Positions 48,351 through 60,535 of a DNA stretch of 64,000 nt are shown here, one piece after another; the first letter of the stretch is position 1, and each line of letters starts with the position of its first letter. The position numbers and the translations under genes were made by a program. Source of the DNA: Oncomelania hupensis (Eukaryota; Mollusca; Gastropoda; Littorinimorpha; Pomatiopsidae); contig CM072513.1 in the NCBI GenBank assembly GCA_036898135.1, positions 35,412,295-35,476,294 of the forward strand, read 5' to 3'. The notes under the pieces were generated by a model. The model did no database searches, had not been told where the DNA came from, and saw only the letters and a program-made list of their open reading frames with translations.

Positions 48351-48622
48351 TGGACAACACGATGACCTGCTCACAGTGTTGAAAAAACGTAAACTCCGAT
48401 GGTATGGCCACGTCACCAGATCATCAGGTCTTGCAAAGACCATCCTGCAAGGCACAGTGCAAGGAGGTAGAAGAAGAGGGAGACCGAAAAAGAGGTGGGA
48501 GGACAACATTCAAGAATGGACTGGTTTGACACTGAGCGAAACAATCAGGGTTGCTGAGGACATGGAAAGATCGTGGTGCCCCTACGACCTCCGAGTTATG
48601 GGATAGGATAGGATAGGATAGC
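48351..48622 (+). mobile_element. RTE-like LINE 3' fragment R6
   Basis: Carries the conserved C-terminal block (KKRKLRWYGHVTRSS and GRPKKRWEDNIQEW) and a short GGATA tail at 48601-48622. No target duplication is evident at its ends, unlike R5, R7 and R8. Confidence 0.8.
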
Positions 48623-48639
48623 AACTGGTTTCCAGTGAA

Positions 48640-49010
48640 ATATACTTAATCTACAAAATTTTTAAAACGGAACAAAGACTTGAATTTTACCTAAACGATA
48701 TCACAATTAAACGCTTTCGTGATTCTTTGATCAGATTACGTCTAGAAATAAATGAATTTAGAATAAATGAAAGGTATCAGACTGGAAACTCCGTCAACTG
48801 TAATTGTCAATTTTGTCCAGGCTGCATCGAGGATGAAGTTCATTTCCTGTTCGCCTGTCCTAGGTGTGATTCTTTTATACAGAAATATATCACTGTTATT
48901 GTTGTAAACACTATTTTTGTCCTTCAAAATCCTTTTGTTGAATCTCAAAAAAAACTTACCATGTTGACGTTTTACAGCTTAAAACAAAAAGAATCTTCAA
49001 CGATGTAATC
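48640..49010 (+). pseudogene. LINE C-terminal Cys-rich region
   Basis: The open stretch 48727-49008 reads IRLRLEINEFRINERYQTG, then CNCQFCPGCIEDEVHFLFAC. The C-x-C-x2-C-x2-C ... H-F-L-F-x-C-P signature ends many I/Jockey-type LINE proteins. It belongs with the RT core at 47785-48340. Confidence 0.65.
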
Positions 49011-49224
49011 TGTATTTCTAATTTTTTTGTTACTGTTTGAAATTTTTCGCTATCCCTGGATGGAAAAGACGTTTCATGATTGCTATGTGCGTTTGTAGCA
49101 CTTGTATGTGTGTTCATAAATACATGTTATAAAAGAAACAAGAGCTAGAGAATGAAAGAAGGGAAATGAAAGAAGAGGAAAACAAAGTAGAAAACATATA
49201 TGTATCAATGTGTGTGTGTGTTGA

Positions 49225-49227
<3 letters not shown>

Positions 49228-49310
<83 letters not shown>
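49228..49310. repeat. (GA)n microsatellite
   Basis: About 40 GA units. Confidence 0.95.
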
Positions 49311-49316
<6 letters not shown>

Positions 49317-49371
49317 ATACCAGGAAATGATGACTGTAGCCAAACCAAATAAACAAAATAATAATGTGATG

Positions 49372-49560
49372 TGGGATGGCCTCGTGGCGCATTGGATTAG
49401 TCGTCGGTTTCCTATGCCGAAGGTCGCTGGTTCGATTCTCGCAATGAGCGAACTTATGTGAATTAGGTACAAGACTATTGACGTCACCGATGGTTTTCTC
49501 CGGATACTCCGGTTTCCTCCCTCCCTTCAATAATGGTATTGGATGCAGTCAATCTAAAAT
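49372..49560 (+). mobile_element. tRNA-derived SINE of a second type
   Basis: Head GGCCTCGTGGCGCATTGGAT, then GGTTCGATTCTC (box B) near 49429-49440, resembling a tRNA-Arg-like gene. It is followed by a body with GGTTTTCTCCGGATACTCCG and GTTTCCTCCCTCCC (49490-49523). That central segment is, as I recall, shared by SINEs of several invertebrate groups. No poly-A or simple tail is clear. Confidence 0.55.
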
Positions 49561-49744
49561 TTCACAAGTACAAAATTCGAGTTCCTTTCCGTCTTCTAAT
49601 TGCGACAATCCTCAACACCACATGTTTAAGTGATGAATGTGTGTTTGTTGGGTATGGAGGAGTGTTTGTAACAGGTGAGCGTGTTTGTTGATTACCGATC
49701 GTCGCACTTTGAGTCTGGTTTAGAAATAAGGCGCGTGTAGCATC

Positions 49745-49855
<111 letters not shown>

Positions 49856-50021
49856 ATTATAAAGGTTTATAAGGTCTTCGTCGAGTGGTACATTACACAT
49901 TGTTACACTCGTTGTTGTTGGTTTTTTTAATCAGTAATTGATTCAGCCCCGATGCTTGATTCCTGATAAGTGTAAATCGGATTCGTTTATCCACGCAATC
50001 TGTTCTCTCAGCAACAAGGCA

Positions 50022-50726
50022 CCCCTTGGGGTCATGAGCAATCTTGCCACTGTAGATTGTTCTAACCTATAAAGGGAAAAGTGAAAGCCCCAGTTGAAAA
50101 CCTGTCTTTCCTTTGTAGGCAAGACAGATTCACTGCGGCAACAGTACCCCCGTTGGAGTGCCGGGGGTTTCAGTATAAATAGTATCCCCACTTTATGGAA
50201 ATTTAGTGCTTTAAATTCCCACTGTCGCTGTCTTCCTCATTTACTCTTTCCTATTCCTGCTCTGTCCTATCACTCTGCTATAATATCTTCTTCTTCGCTA
50301 GATCAATGACCTACCTTTTTTCTTGAAAACTCTTCCTGGACAAGACTCCTTGTTTGTGTATGAGGTCTGTTGGATCAGCTTGGGAGTGTTGGACGCTTTC
50401 TGCCGGGTGGTCCACTAGGGCTTCCTATGATTGTAGTATTTAGCACTATAGGCATTTTATATGTATGTGTTTTGTTGATGATTTATAATGATGTTTGTAT
50501 TCTATTTTGTTTTTGTAACCAGGGGTTCGAGTAGTTGGGGTAAAGCCTCAGCCGTCCCCTGCGTGGGATGTCTTTATTGTAAAGTGACTGGCCGGTGGAG
50601 GGCATTCCATTTTCCCACTAGGGTTGTTTCGGCAGATCTTTTATGCGGATTGGGGGTTGTCCGGTCCTGATTTGGCTCGGAAGAGTCCGCTGGACCTAAA
50701 GCAACAATCAATCAATCAATCAAGCA
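50022..50726 (+). mobile_element. AATC-tailed element, copy e (full length)
   Basis: 705 bp from CCCCTTGGGGTCATGAGC to the ATCA/AAGC tail. A perfect 12-bp duplication, AGCAACAAGGCA, flanks it (50010-50021 and 50727-50738). TATAAATAG near 50173. Very close in sequence to copy d. Confidence 0.9.
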
Positions 50727-50738
50727 AGCAACAAGGCA

Positions 50739-52018
50739 GGAGTCGTCGTATGAAGTTTTCCAACTTTATTCAGTGTACATCAACAACTGCATACAATCGC
50801 TCAATCGCTTTTTCCACTTTCTCTCACTACTCTCAAACAGTGCGGCACATATATAGTTTCCCTATACTCTAGAGAACGTTGGAACATTCCAGCGTGACGC
50901 AATTACAGCCAATCACAGAAAAAATTCGTCATCTGAACTGTCTTACGTCATATAACCTCGCCTAGGCCAGAAGAATCTCAGCTACCAGTAGATCTATCTG
51001 GACGCTTCGATCGATAATAAACAAGCAATCCTAGAAAATTCTCCAATGATATCGACCAACGAAAATTATCAACACTACACCAAGCTTCTTCTAACAACAA
51101 CGCAAAATCAAATCAAAGGTAAATACACTTTATTATTGAATGCTTTGCAAAACAAAACGATCGGATCTATCGTGCGCCTCTCACACGTACGAACGTGCGC
51201 GTCGCAAACGTAACACACATGTTAGTGTGTCTGTCATTTTGTATGTGTGTCGGTCTGTGTACGTGCATGCGTGCATGTGTGCGCATGCGTGTGCATGCAT
51301 ATATGTATATGTCGTTGAGTGTTTGCGTGCAAGTATGCCTGTTTTGTGTTAGTGCGGGTATTTCAGTGCGTATGCATTTATCTCCGTGCGCTTGTGTATG
51401 CTAGCGCGCTGGCGTGCATGCATGCACACACGTACATCTACATAGGCCTAATAGGGACGCAAAAGAATACTGGGGGTCACAGAGAGAGCAGTGTGTGGTG
51501 GTAAAGGTGAAACCACCCCTTAAGCCATGCAGTTAAAGCGGTCTGCTCTTCCTTTAATCTTTTCTTTACAAGTCAAGTGTCTCTCAAAGGAATTTGCTCC
51601 TCTGTGTGTGTGTGTGAGAGGGATATGAAGGGAGGAGGAGAGGGGAGAGAAGAGCATTTTTGTTTGTGTGTTGACGGGGGAAGGAGTTAGGGAAGAGTGT
51701 CTTTGTGTGCGTGTGTGAGGAGGAGGGGAGTGGGAAACAGTGTGGGCGAGGAGGGGAAGGAGGGAAGAATGTGTGTGTGTTTGTGTGCGTTTGTGAGGGG
51801 AGGGAAAGGGAAGAGTGTGTGAGTTTGGATTTGTTTATGTGTGGTTTTGTGTGGTGTATGTATGTTACGGTGGGTGTTTTGATGTTTGTGTGTGTGTTTG
51901 TATGGATGTGTTTGATCTGTGAGAGAGAAGGTGTAAGTGTGTGTTTAAGTGGTGTGCGTATGTCTGTGTGCGAGCATGCGTGCACTCTGTGCATGCACGA
52001 ATGTCTGTCTGTTACTGT
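50739..52018. other. GT-rich and purine-rich intergenic DNA
   Basis: Long stretches of GT/GC repeat (51200-51420) and GGGAGG/GTGTGT sequence (51600-52000). ORFs encode only low-complexity Cys/Val or Thr/His-rich chains. Confidence 0.6.
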
Positions 52019-52290
52019 GTGCTGGTTTTCATAGTCTTTTGATGTCAGCGTGTGTGTTCCACTTCACGAACTCTTAAGCCTTGGAATTGTCTTTCGCAGC
52101 TCTTAAGAACAGGAATATTTAACAGAAACTATATGGCTTTAAATATTTCTTGAACGTCACAGAGCAATAGATCCTTTTCATAAAGCTATAATTAGTTTGG
52201 AGGTTCAAAAAGCTGTTTAGAATAAATTGTGGTAATCACGTTGATAATGCTACGCTTGTTCGCAAGCCATTCAAAGGTATTTCCAGACAT
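52019..52290 (-). repeat. Unclassified dispersed repeat, copy 2 (inverted)
   Basis: Reverse complement partner of 44679-44950, 7 kb away. See that entry for the match. Confidence 0.75.
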
Positions 52291-53769
52291 TCAGCTAAAA
52301 TTCAGCATTTTTAAAAGTGTTACTTTTCTTGGTAGTGTTGTAGCTTGGTTTTATTCTAAAGAAGCAAAATAAAACATGAAATAATGGGCTACTTTCTGAC
52401 CTATCTGCAATAAATAAATAAATAAATATACATTTTTTTAGGTAAAAAAAAAAAGATTTGAGAAAGTGCAAATATGAATTACATAAAACGTTAAGCAGTA
52501 CGTAAGTATCTACTATGTTCACAATAATCAAAATCGGTCAGGTCTTGAGGCAAAAATGTGTTTTAAACAAGAATTGAATTTCGGAACGACAACTGGGCTG
52601 CTTACTGATTGATTGGCCATAAGTTGAAGTGCCTGTATCCCAAACTTCCCCACCCTCCTACACACAAAAAAAATGTAAAAAAAAATTGCTGCAATCATTT
52701 TTGAATATTTAGTAACAAAGTGACTCTAACGACCTTGACCTAGAACAAATATGACGAGACGGGAGGCTGGCCGCTAATGTAGGTAATGTTTCTATGTCGT
52801 TTGGTCAAAATATTTTCAGTGGTTTATGAGAAATGACAGGCATCGGACTGACGGACGAATAGAGGGACAGACAGACATTTAGGTCGTTCAAATTCCCGAA
52901 TGTTTCAAAATATGTCCAGATATAATCTGGAAATACAAAAACGAAAAAAAAAAAGACTTGTTCAAGCTTATCTTAGATGAAGAAAGTTAATTTAAAGTAC
53001 CTTAGATAAAGAAAGTTAATTTAAAGTATTTTGTTTGAAAAAATGTACCCAGGAGAATATAATGTTTAAATAGAAAGCAAGACTGCTTGAATTTTAATAA
53101 TTCTTTGATTTCACACAGTGCACGCATGTTCTTTTAGCTGTTACTAAACATCAAACAAAATTGTTTTTTCTCGTTCAAAATTGTAATGCTACCTCCATGA
53201 CAATAGTATTTCTAATAAAAGAAATGTGTATGCCCATGAATGTATTGACTTTTTTAAAACATAATTTGGGGATATTCATCTTACTTTATTTGCTTGGGTA
53301 ATTTCTCGGGAGCTCTTGAAAGACTGTGTACCGTATTCATTAGCGTACACGTTATGAGCTGTTGTGTAATATAAATGTACTGTTTTACCTATAAATATAC
53401 TTATAGATAATGCCTAACACATAAGCAACGCAGTACTTTGGGATTAATTTCTTCCGACTAAGAATACTTTTTATATTTGGATGCTGTCTTTGTTCAAGTT
53501 ATTATTTCGCGCGAGTTTGTGGAAATATTTTCTACTATATTCATTTATGGACAGATGAAGTTAGTCTGTCAGCTTAATTTGTCATGGTCGATCGCTTTTG
53601 TTCAAATTCTGATTAAGAGATAAAGTAAGACTGCACTAATTTTCTTCGGACTAAAGTACTGTAGTGTACAATTTGTGTGGTATAACCTTCGTCATTTCGT
53701 AACCGTAGGGGTTAGAATTAAAGATCTAGAAAACTGTCTATTCAGCTATATACCTATTGTTGTCATTAC
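52291..53769. other. AT-rich intergenic, nothing recognised
   Basis: Only A-runs and a short local duplication (AAGAAAGTTAATTTAAAGTA twice, 52980-53025). Confidence 0.45.
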
Positions 53770-53905
53770 CGCCGATTCTGGTTGGTTGATTTGTTCATCC
53801 GTTGTTAATTAGTTCTGCGACAATTTCCGTTGGTTGTTTTGTTTCCACCACAATTTCTGGTTGTTGTTTTACTCCTACGCCCATTTCTGGTGGTTGTTTT
53901 GCTCG
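53770..53905 (+). repeat. Short minisatellite, unit about 35-40 bp
   Basis: Units around TTTCTGGTTGTTGTTTTACTC and TTTCTGGTGGTTGTTTTGCTC repeat about four times with divergence. Confidence 0.6.
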
Positions 53906-56006
53906 AAATGACCTTTCAGAACAAAAGAACAGTTAGGAATAGCTCGTGCCAGTGATTTTGTGCAATATTACATACAACAACATAATTAGTACTACTAGTA
54001 CCTTGCGGGGTCTTGAGAAACCGCTTTCCAGAACGAGAATAGCATGGTGGGTAGAGTCACGAGTTCTAATGGGACAATCTACATCAATCACAACCATTGG
54101 TTCTGATCTACAACATAAGAGCGCCGAACAACTAATTAACGAATTATTTCCGTTTTTAAACACAACAGTTAGTACTTTATGTCAAACAGCAAGCAGTGTT
54201 TTTATTTCCAACTATGTAATCTGTAATGCACGTCAGTTATTAATTAACCGCGTTCTGTTAGGAAGTTTGTTGGTCAAGATTTTGTACACTCAATAGCTAA
54301 CCATCAAGCACGTGTATAGGACTTACATTGTTATTTATGTTCAAGTAGTAAAGATGGTAATAATGGTGATAATTATAATTGGTAATGATGAGGATTATGA
54401 TGATGATGAGGATGTATTTATTTATTCTTATAACCATTGGTTGTTTTACTGCATTTTGTTTACTCACTGTGCCCTTCTAGTGTTTTCTGTTAATATTGGA
54501 TTACAGTTAAACAGTTCAGTATACTGTATCCGACATTTTTTTTTAAAACTGCCATATTAATGTAATCGCAAGTTGTAATGAGCAATCTTGAATCCCATAT
54601 TACAATTTATGTACTTGACCTATGTTGAGGCCGCGCCTTTGCCACTATACTAACGTATTTTAACAGCTTCAAAGCTGCCCCAGCATTCCACGTAGCTCTC
54701 CTAGAATTCTGCAAGCAGTCTCTTTCGGTCACTCTCCAGTGTTCCAGAGCTAGCATCCCACAATCCTCCTCTCGCCTGGTCCATTCACTATTCTATTCTA
54801 GTCCTGCGATAAGCTTTTTCATTCATCGTGTTCGTTCGTGACTCACGGGTTAGTTCATTGAGCAAGAGCAAGCGTTCATTCATTTTTCTATGCGAACCTT
54901 TCATTCATGGTGGCTCATGAAGGCTCTGGGCTCATCACTGGTTGTATTGATCATCAGTAACGCGTGTAGCAGTCACTCGTCTGTTGTCTGCGCCCCGCAT
55001 TTGGGGGGAGTTTAGCGAGGCCCGAGAGAAGAGTGACGTTGCGGTAAAGGAGATGTTCAAGAGATGACGCTAGGGAGTTCTACATGTGCATTACGAGTCC
55101 TGCATGTGTACCGCACTCGAATCACATATTCATTTGTATGCATGAACAACACACACACACACACACAAACAAACACACACACAACACACACACCTGACCT
55201 TACTTGGAATTTAATACTAGCCCTTGTAGACCTTTCTAGCATACTCTATGCTTCAAGCACACGCGCCTGTCCTAACAACGTGTAATGAGCCTGCGGGTAA
55301 GGTCCAGGATATTTTTGCCAAGAGAATCTTTGGATGGCGGCCATTGGTGATTCTCTTGATTAGTCAAGTGCTCGGGGCAATCTATGCATATTCCATACAT
55401 CTTCCATCTATGTCATGATTCCATGGTTGAGTGGCCCATTTCATCTCTAACGCTGATGTAATGGCACGCTTTAAACCTTTTTCTTTTATGAATTGGCATC
55501 TGGAGTCAAGGACCTACTTCTTACTAAACGAGTTAGTTTCATCTCACAGGGTACTTTAGAATTTCTGTCCTTTCTTAAAGAGCCTAACTTTCCCATTTTT
55601 CAGCGTCAATTTTTTTTCTCAAAATTTAAAATAAACAATTAAGATTACCCCCTCCTCCTTCTCCTCTTCCCCCTCAAATCAATCTTTTAAAACACAATTT
55701 GAATATAAATCTATACATTTCACTTTTTTTGTGTCCGTTAAATAAAATTAGCATCGATGTTCTTTGTAATATGGCACAACAGTTGATGGTTTACATATAT
55801 CACGAATGAAAATTTGCCGAATATTCAAAACTTAGCGGCCATTTTAATCAACAAATGCCAATCATATAATCTATTAATGTGACGACGACGAGAACAACAA
55901 CAACAACAGCATACATAAATTACCATGTCAACTCATTGTCATAAAAATATTTTTACACAAACTACGCTAATACTTGAGACCCTGCAGGCCCTTCAATTCA
56001 CCAGAT
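53906..56006. other. Intergenic, no gene recognised
   Basis: Includes an ORF of 116 codons at 53946-54296 without domains and a (CA)n tract at 55148-55192. Confidence 0.4.
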
Positions 56007-56017
56007 AATGATTCAAC

Positions 56018-56728
56018 TTATTCTCATGGAAATAAGTGCAGAGAATACTAAAATGATGACCAACAACACTAATGGCATCAACATGTACATCAAAGTCCAA
56101 AGCCAATCCCTCAACACAGTGCATAGCTTCAAATATTTAGGAACCATTGTATCAGACAATGGGTCCCGACAGGAAGTCCTCTCCAGGATTGCACAAACTG
56201 CGGCCCTGACAAGGTTGAAGCCCATTTGGAAAAAGGGAACATCAGTCTACATTCCAGAACAGGCTGCGACGCTCCCTTGTTATCTCCATCTTCCTATATG
56301 CTTGCGAAACACGAACCCTCACAGCAGATCTACAACGAAGAATAAAAAGCATGGAGATGAGGTTCTGCAGAAGACTTCTGGGCATTTCCTATACCCAGCA
56401 CATAACCAACAACGAAATCCGACAGACCACCATACAAGCCATTGGTCAACATAACACGATGACATGCTCACAATGGTGAAGAAACGGAAACTCCGATGGT
56501 ATGGCCACGTCACCAGATCATCAGGCCTTGCAAAGACCATCCTGCAAGGCCCGGTGCATGGAGGCAGAAGAAGAGGGAGACATAAAAAGAGGTGGGAGGA
56601 TAACATTCGAGAATGGACTGGCTTACACTGGGCGAAGCCTTGAGGGTTGCTGAGGACAGAGAACGCTGGTTAAACGATCATCTGAGGGGCCCAAACGACC
56701 TTCGAATTACGGAACAAGATAGGATAGG
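56018..56728 (+). mobile_element. RTE-like LINE copy R7, 5'-truncated
   Basis: 711 bp beginning inside the region after motif C (EISAENTKMMTNNTNGIN) and ending in GGATA units. A perfect 11-bp duplication, AATGATTCAAC, flanks it (56007-56017 and 56729-56739). Frameshifts near 56230 and 56450 break the C-terminal frame. Confidence 0.9.
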
Positions 56729-56739
56729 AATGATTCAAC

Positions 56740-57309
56740 GGACTGATGAGACTCTCTACCCATCTGTTGAAATGTTAACCAAACGATGGGGAAAGATGAA
56801 TAGCATTACATGAATGTATTAAGTTTACATAATTATTGCAGCAGTCGGAAAACACAGAGAACAGAAACAGCTCAAAAATTATAATTGCTCCGTTCTTTCT
56901 TTCTTTCTTTTCTTGTTCTTTCTTTCTCTGTTTAATTTAACGTCTATGCACATGTGTGTTAGACAAAATATAATAGTTGTAATAAACCTCGCATCCCTAG
57001 CCTTTGTGCAACTTGGGTCCGATGTTGGGTTGACCTTGGTTGCTATGGTCCTATGCTGTGGGGTCCTCTTCTATAGTTATCCTTTGGGACTTACAGACCT
57101 CCGACACCGATGTGGACTAGAACCAAGAGCATTTGAAGGAGCTGTGAATTTTGTTTTAAACTCTGCCATTGTTGAATTTAGAAAAACGCTGCCACAGACT
57201 TTGTTAGTTTTGAGAATTCATTTACGGGGAAGTAACAATCTGTAGTACTCTTTTGACTTTTGAAACAAACAAAATTAAGAGTGAAAATCAGAGTAAAAAA
57301 GGAAAAAGC
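56740..57309. other. Intergenic, nothing recognised
   Basis: CTTT-type repeat at 56893-56930; no supported gene. Confidence 0.4.
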
Positions 57310-57610
57310 GGTTGTGGTGTGGAGTGGTGCGGTGATGGATTAGATTGGATTGAAGTATTGTTTTGTTTGGTATGGCGCGGCTAAGTCACAAAACTTTAAC
57401 ATGATTGAGAAAGATAAGACGGGGGAACCTTGGTCGTATTTGTATCGCATTGCATCGCAGAGTATCGTATGTTGAGGTGTTGTGTTGTACTTTATTGTAC
57501 CGTTTCGTATTGTGTTGTATTGTATCCTATAGCATTGCATTATAGTCTAAATGTACTGCATTGTATTATATGCAATGTATGACTGAATCGCATCGCATTG
57601 TGTGGCTTCG
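57310..57610. repeat. Degenerate pentanucleotide arrays
   Basis: GTGGTGT units, then TTGTA, TCGCA and TCGTA units, as at 12765-13012. Confidence 0.6.
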
Positions 57611-58288
57611 CATCCTCCCACTATGCCACAAAAAGAATGAACATGAATTAGAGAAAATAGAGGGTGGTGGTGTGTGGTCGTTGAGTTGTCGGCACTGAAA
57701 GACCTTGTATTGATCAGCATTCTGGCCAAACGAAGCTCTGGCCTTGTGCCAACCACAGCAGCCACCTTGCATTGTTGCTTAAATCAACCAACAATTCTGA
57801 AAATCTGCTGATGTGGTGTGCTCTCTGTGAACTATACTGTTTAGCGCATTTTAAGAGAACAATCCCTGTGTGGATTACGTTCCATCTGTTAAATGTATTT
57901 ATTTGTTTGTTCAAAGTGGGGGAAAAACCCACACAATGTTTTACTATATTCAGAAAAACTAACTTAATATTAATTTTAGAAAGACTAGCCCAGCACACAT
58001 CAAGACACAGCACCAAAAAGAAGTAAATGTGAGTAAAACGTGAAATATGTTGTACACAGAATTGATAAATGGAGGAAGTGAGCAAGAGGGTAAAAGTGTC
58101 ACAAATGGAATGCGTAAACCGACGCCAGAATTGGGAGGGATGAATGGAGCTAGGGATGGAGAGAGAGAGAGAACTCAGGAACTCAGGAACTCAGGAAACT
58201 TTAATGCGAGGCCACCAGCCTATACGCATGGGGGTAACACAACAGATATGATAAAAAAGGAAAGAAAAGACAAAAATCAAAAAAAAAA

Positions 58289-58342
<54 letters not shown>

Positions 58343-59181
58343 GGGAGGGGTGAATAATGAGAAAGACAAAAGAAAGAAGATGATGAAAGCTGCCGCACCC
58401 TTTTGTTTGGGCACGAGCAGTCATTTTTGGAGCAGAACGACAGAACAACTACAACTAAGGGAACAACAACAGCAACAAAGACGGCAAAAACGAGGAGGAG
58501 AAGGACAACAGCAGCGGTAGCACCACCATCAACACTACCTTCAACTGCATCATAACCATCACCACCACCAACAAATCAGCAGCAACAACAACAGCTTTAA
58601 TAACAAACTGATAAGGACATCAGATGTGGGTTGTGAAATGGAAGAAGGTAATAAAGGGAAGAATAGACAAATAATAGAATAATAACTGGGGTGGGTGGGG
58701 CGTTACTAATGAAAAGAACAACACAAAGAACATACAGAGGGTTATATTTCTGTTAGTATTATTACACCCTTTTGTTTGGGCACGAGCGGTTCATTTCCTG
58801 CGGGGAGATTGACCGGTTTCCACCTTTTTTCATTAATCTTCTGCACCTCCATCGCTACCACACAACAGCATCTCGATCAATGCATTACACCAGCATCTCC
58901 ATCACTACGTCACTACAGCAAGAATATCACCTCTATATCCACATAATTGCAGCACGAACTACACTTTCTTTCATATCGCCCTTTTGGTAACAATTACGTC
59001 AAAGGAACATCGTCGTTGTCAATAAGTGTCAGCCTCCATGATGTTCTATTGTGTAACGAATTCTTTATGTCCCTAACTAGCAATTCCACATTTTGTAAGG
59101 CTCTGGCAGAATAAATATGAAAATAAATCTATGTCCCGGTTTCTTTACTTGGTCACATTAATCCGCGTTTCTCGTGTTTTT
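57611..59181. other. Intergenic with (GA)n at 58288-58340
   Basis: Also CAACAACAG-type repeats at 58440-58600. The phrase CACCCTTTTGTTTGGGCACGAGC occurs twice (58396 and 58765), a possible fragmentary repeat. No gene. Confidence 0.5.
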
Positions 59182-59194
59182 TGCCACTGTTTAC

Positions 59195-59275
59195 CTATCC
59201 GATCCTATCCCGTAACTCAGAGGTCGTTGGGGCACCACAGATGATCGTTTAACCAGCGTACTCCGTATCTTTCTG
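59195..59275 (-). mobile_element. Minimal 81-bp RTE-like insertion R8
   Basis: Contains only the last ~60 bp of the LINE ORF region and a few GGATA units. Flanked by TGCCACTGTTTAC (59182-59194) and TGCCACCGTTTAC (59276-59288), a 13-bp duplication with one mismatch. Confidence 0.8.
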
Positions 59276-59288
59276 TGCCACCGTTTAC

Positions 59289-60125
59289 GTGCTTGACATA
59301 AAGCATTATGCTTACATTTAATGTGTCTAAAAGTTCAAATTGCAAAAGGTTATTCCCGGCCGTGCAAAACAAAGGGAATAAGAATACAAATAATAACAAT
59401 CAATCATACAATACGTCTACCAGTTCTTTTAATAATATCAAGTTATTGTAGCAAATAATGCTTAGGATACATTTGGAGGTTCGCTTCATTCCTAGCAAAT
59501 AATATACAAATGGGAATTTTCGTGAAGATTTTTTCATTCTCGAACTGAGTGTAGGCCTGTCTAGTTATGCAGAAATGAATCCATGATCAGAAATGTATAT
59601 ACCGCTCATATGCATGCTATAATAGCATGCTAAGTGCGGGAGAAAAGAAATAATCAATGAACATATATTTATTTACTTACGAAATTTTGAACAAAACTAT
59701 TTCTTAAAATATAATGATGCCCACTAACAATCAGTCATCCATAGAAATGTGAAAGACCCGGGCTTTGATGTATATTTAGGGAGCTTTAGCCATCCGGTTT
59801 CCCAGTGTCGGAATCAAGCACGTCATCCCAGTGTCTGATGCATCAAGAGGTCCTAAGCAAATTGTCCTAGACAATCACTTTTATCTCAGTTCAAACCATG
59901 GGCTTTGTCCTAGGTTTAGTCGCAGACTTCTTGCTGACCCAGTCTGTGCAGCACCGTATTGGAGCCTTTGTGCATGTCCTGATGCTTTGGGTGTCCTGGT
60001 AACGACAGCCACCAGAAGAAGGAAGCTCTCAACGTAGAGAGGGACCGTTTGCAACTTTTAAATTGACATTGCTGAAAGAGTAGTGGTTAGTGGTCATGAT
60101 GTAGGTTTGTCGCAAGTTCTATTAC
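59289..60125. other. Intergenic, nothing recognised
   Basis: No repeat or gene supported. Confidence 0.4.
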
Positions 60126-60318
60126 AGCCTGTCCTAATTGGAAGCTTCGCGGAAGGTTCGTGGTGGTTCAAAAAAATGTTGCTTGAGGTTCTTAATTAGA
60201 TCCCGAACCTAGGTTGCTGAACCTCGTGGACAAAAAAGGTTCAGGAACTAGGTTCGGGATCTGAGAACCTCGGAAAAAAAGGTTTTGAACCTCCACGAAC
60301 CTTCCAGTTAAGACAAGC
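60126..60318. repeat. Foldback (hairpin) element, MITE-like
   Basis: Two arms of about 75 bp (60151-60224 and 60237-60305) are near-perfect reverse complements around a 12-base loop at 60225-60236. The arms open with GGAAGGTTCGTGG and close at CCACGAACCTTCC. Pairing resumes outside (CCTGTCCTAATTGG versus CCAGTTAAGACAAG) after a 9-base bulge on the left. No ORF. Confidence 0.8.
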
Positions 60319-60369
60319 CATTACGCTTGAATAAATTGGAGGAGTTACCTGTTATTTCGTGTTAAAAGA

Positions 60370-60535
60370 AAAGATATTTCTCTTATATAGCGCACTTACA
60401 AGCTCAGAGCTTCTCAAGGCGCTGGCCCGAAATAACCAACAATCACACAATAGTTTGCTGAAGTCAGGATTCGAACCCACGTCGCCCAAGACGCACTCAC
60501 ACAAGTCGTGCACTCTGACCACTGAGCTATCCCCG
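60370..60535 (-). mobile_element. tRNA-derived SINE, copy 2
   Basis: Minus-strand head GGGATAGCTCAGTGGTCAG (box A) and box B GGGTTCGAATCC, then the same body as copy 1 (GACTTCAGCAAACTA) and the tail GCGCTATATAAGAG. Closer to an intact tRNA head than copy 1 at 4072-4240. Confidence 0.75.

Larger units (their letters stand above)
47770..49080 (+). mobile_element. I/Jockey-like LINE remnant, interrupted by RTE sequence
   Basis: The left part (47785-48340) encodes an RT core and the right part (48640-49010) the C-terminal Cys-rich region of the same LINE type. Between them (about 48351-48622) lies a plus-strand piece of the RTE 3' end with its GGATA tail. The region joining the RT core to the C-terminus is absent. 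It ends near 49070 with GGAAAAGACGTTTCATGATTG, similar to the 3' ends at 41870 and 45720. Confidence 0.7.

Noticed and set aside
60455..60535. Possible tRNA gene on the minus strand
   Set aside because: Boxes A and B are good, but the cloverleaf arms do not pair well and the sequence continues into a shared SINE body; treated as SINE.
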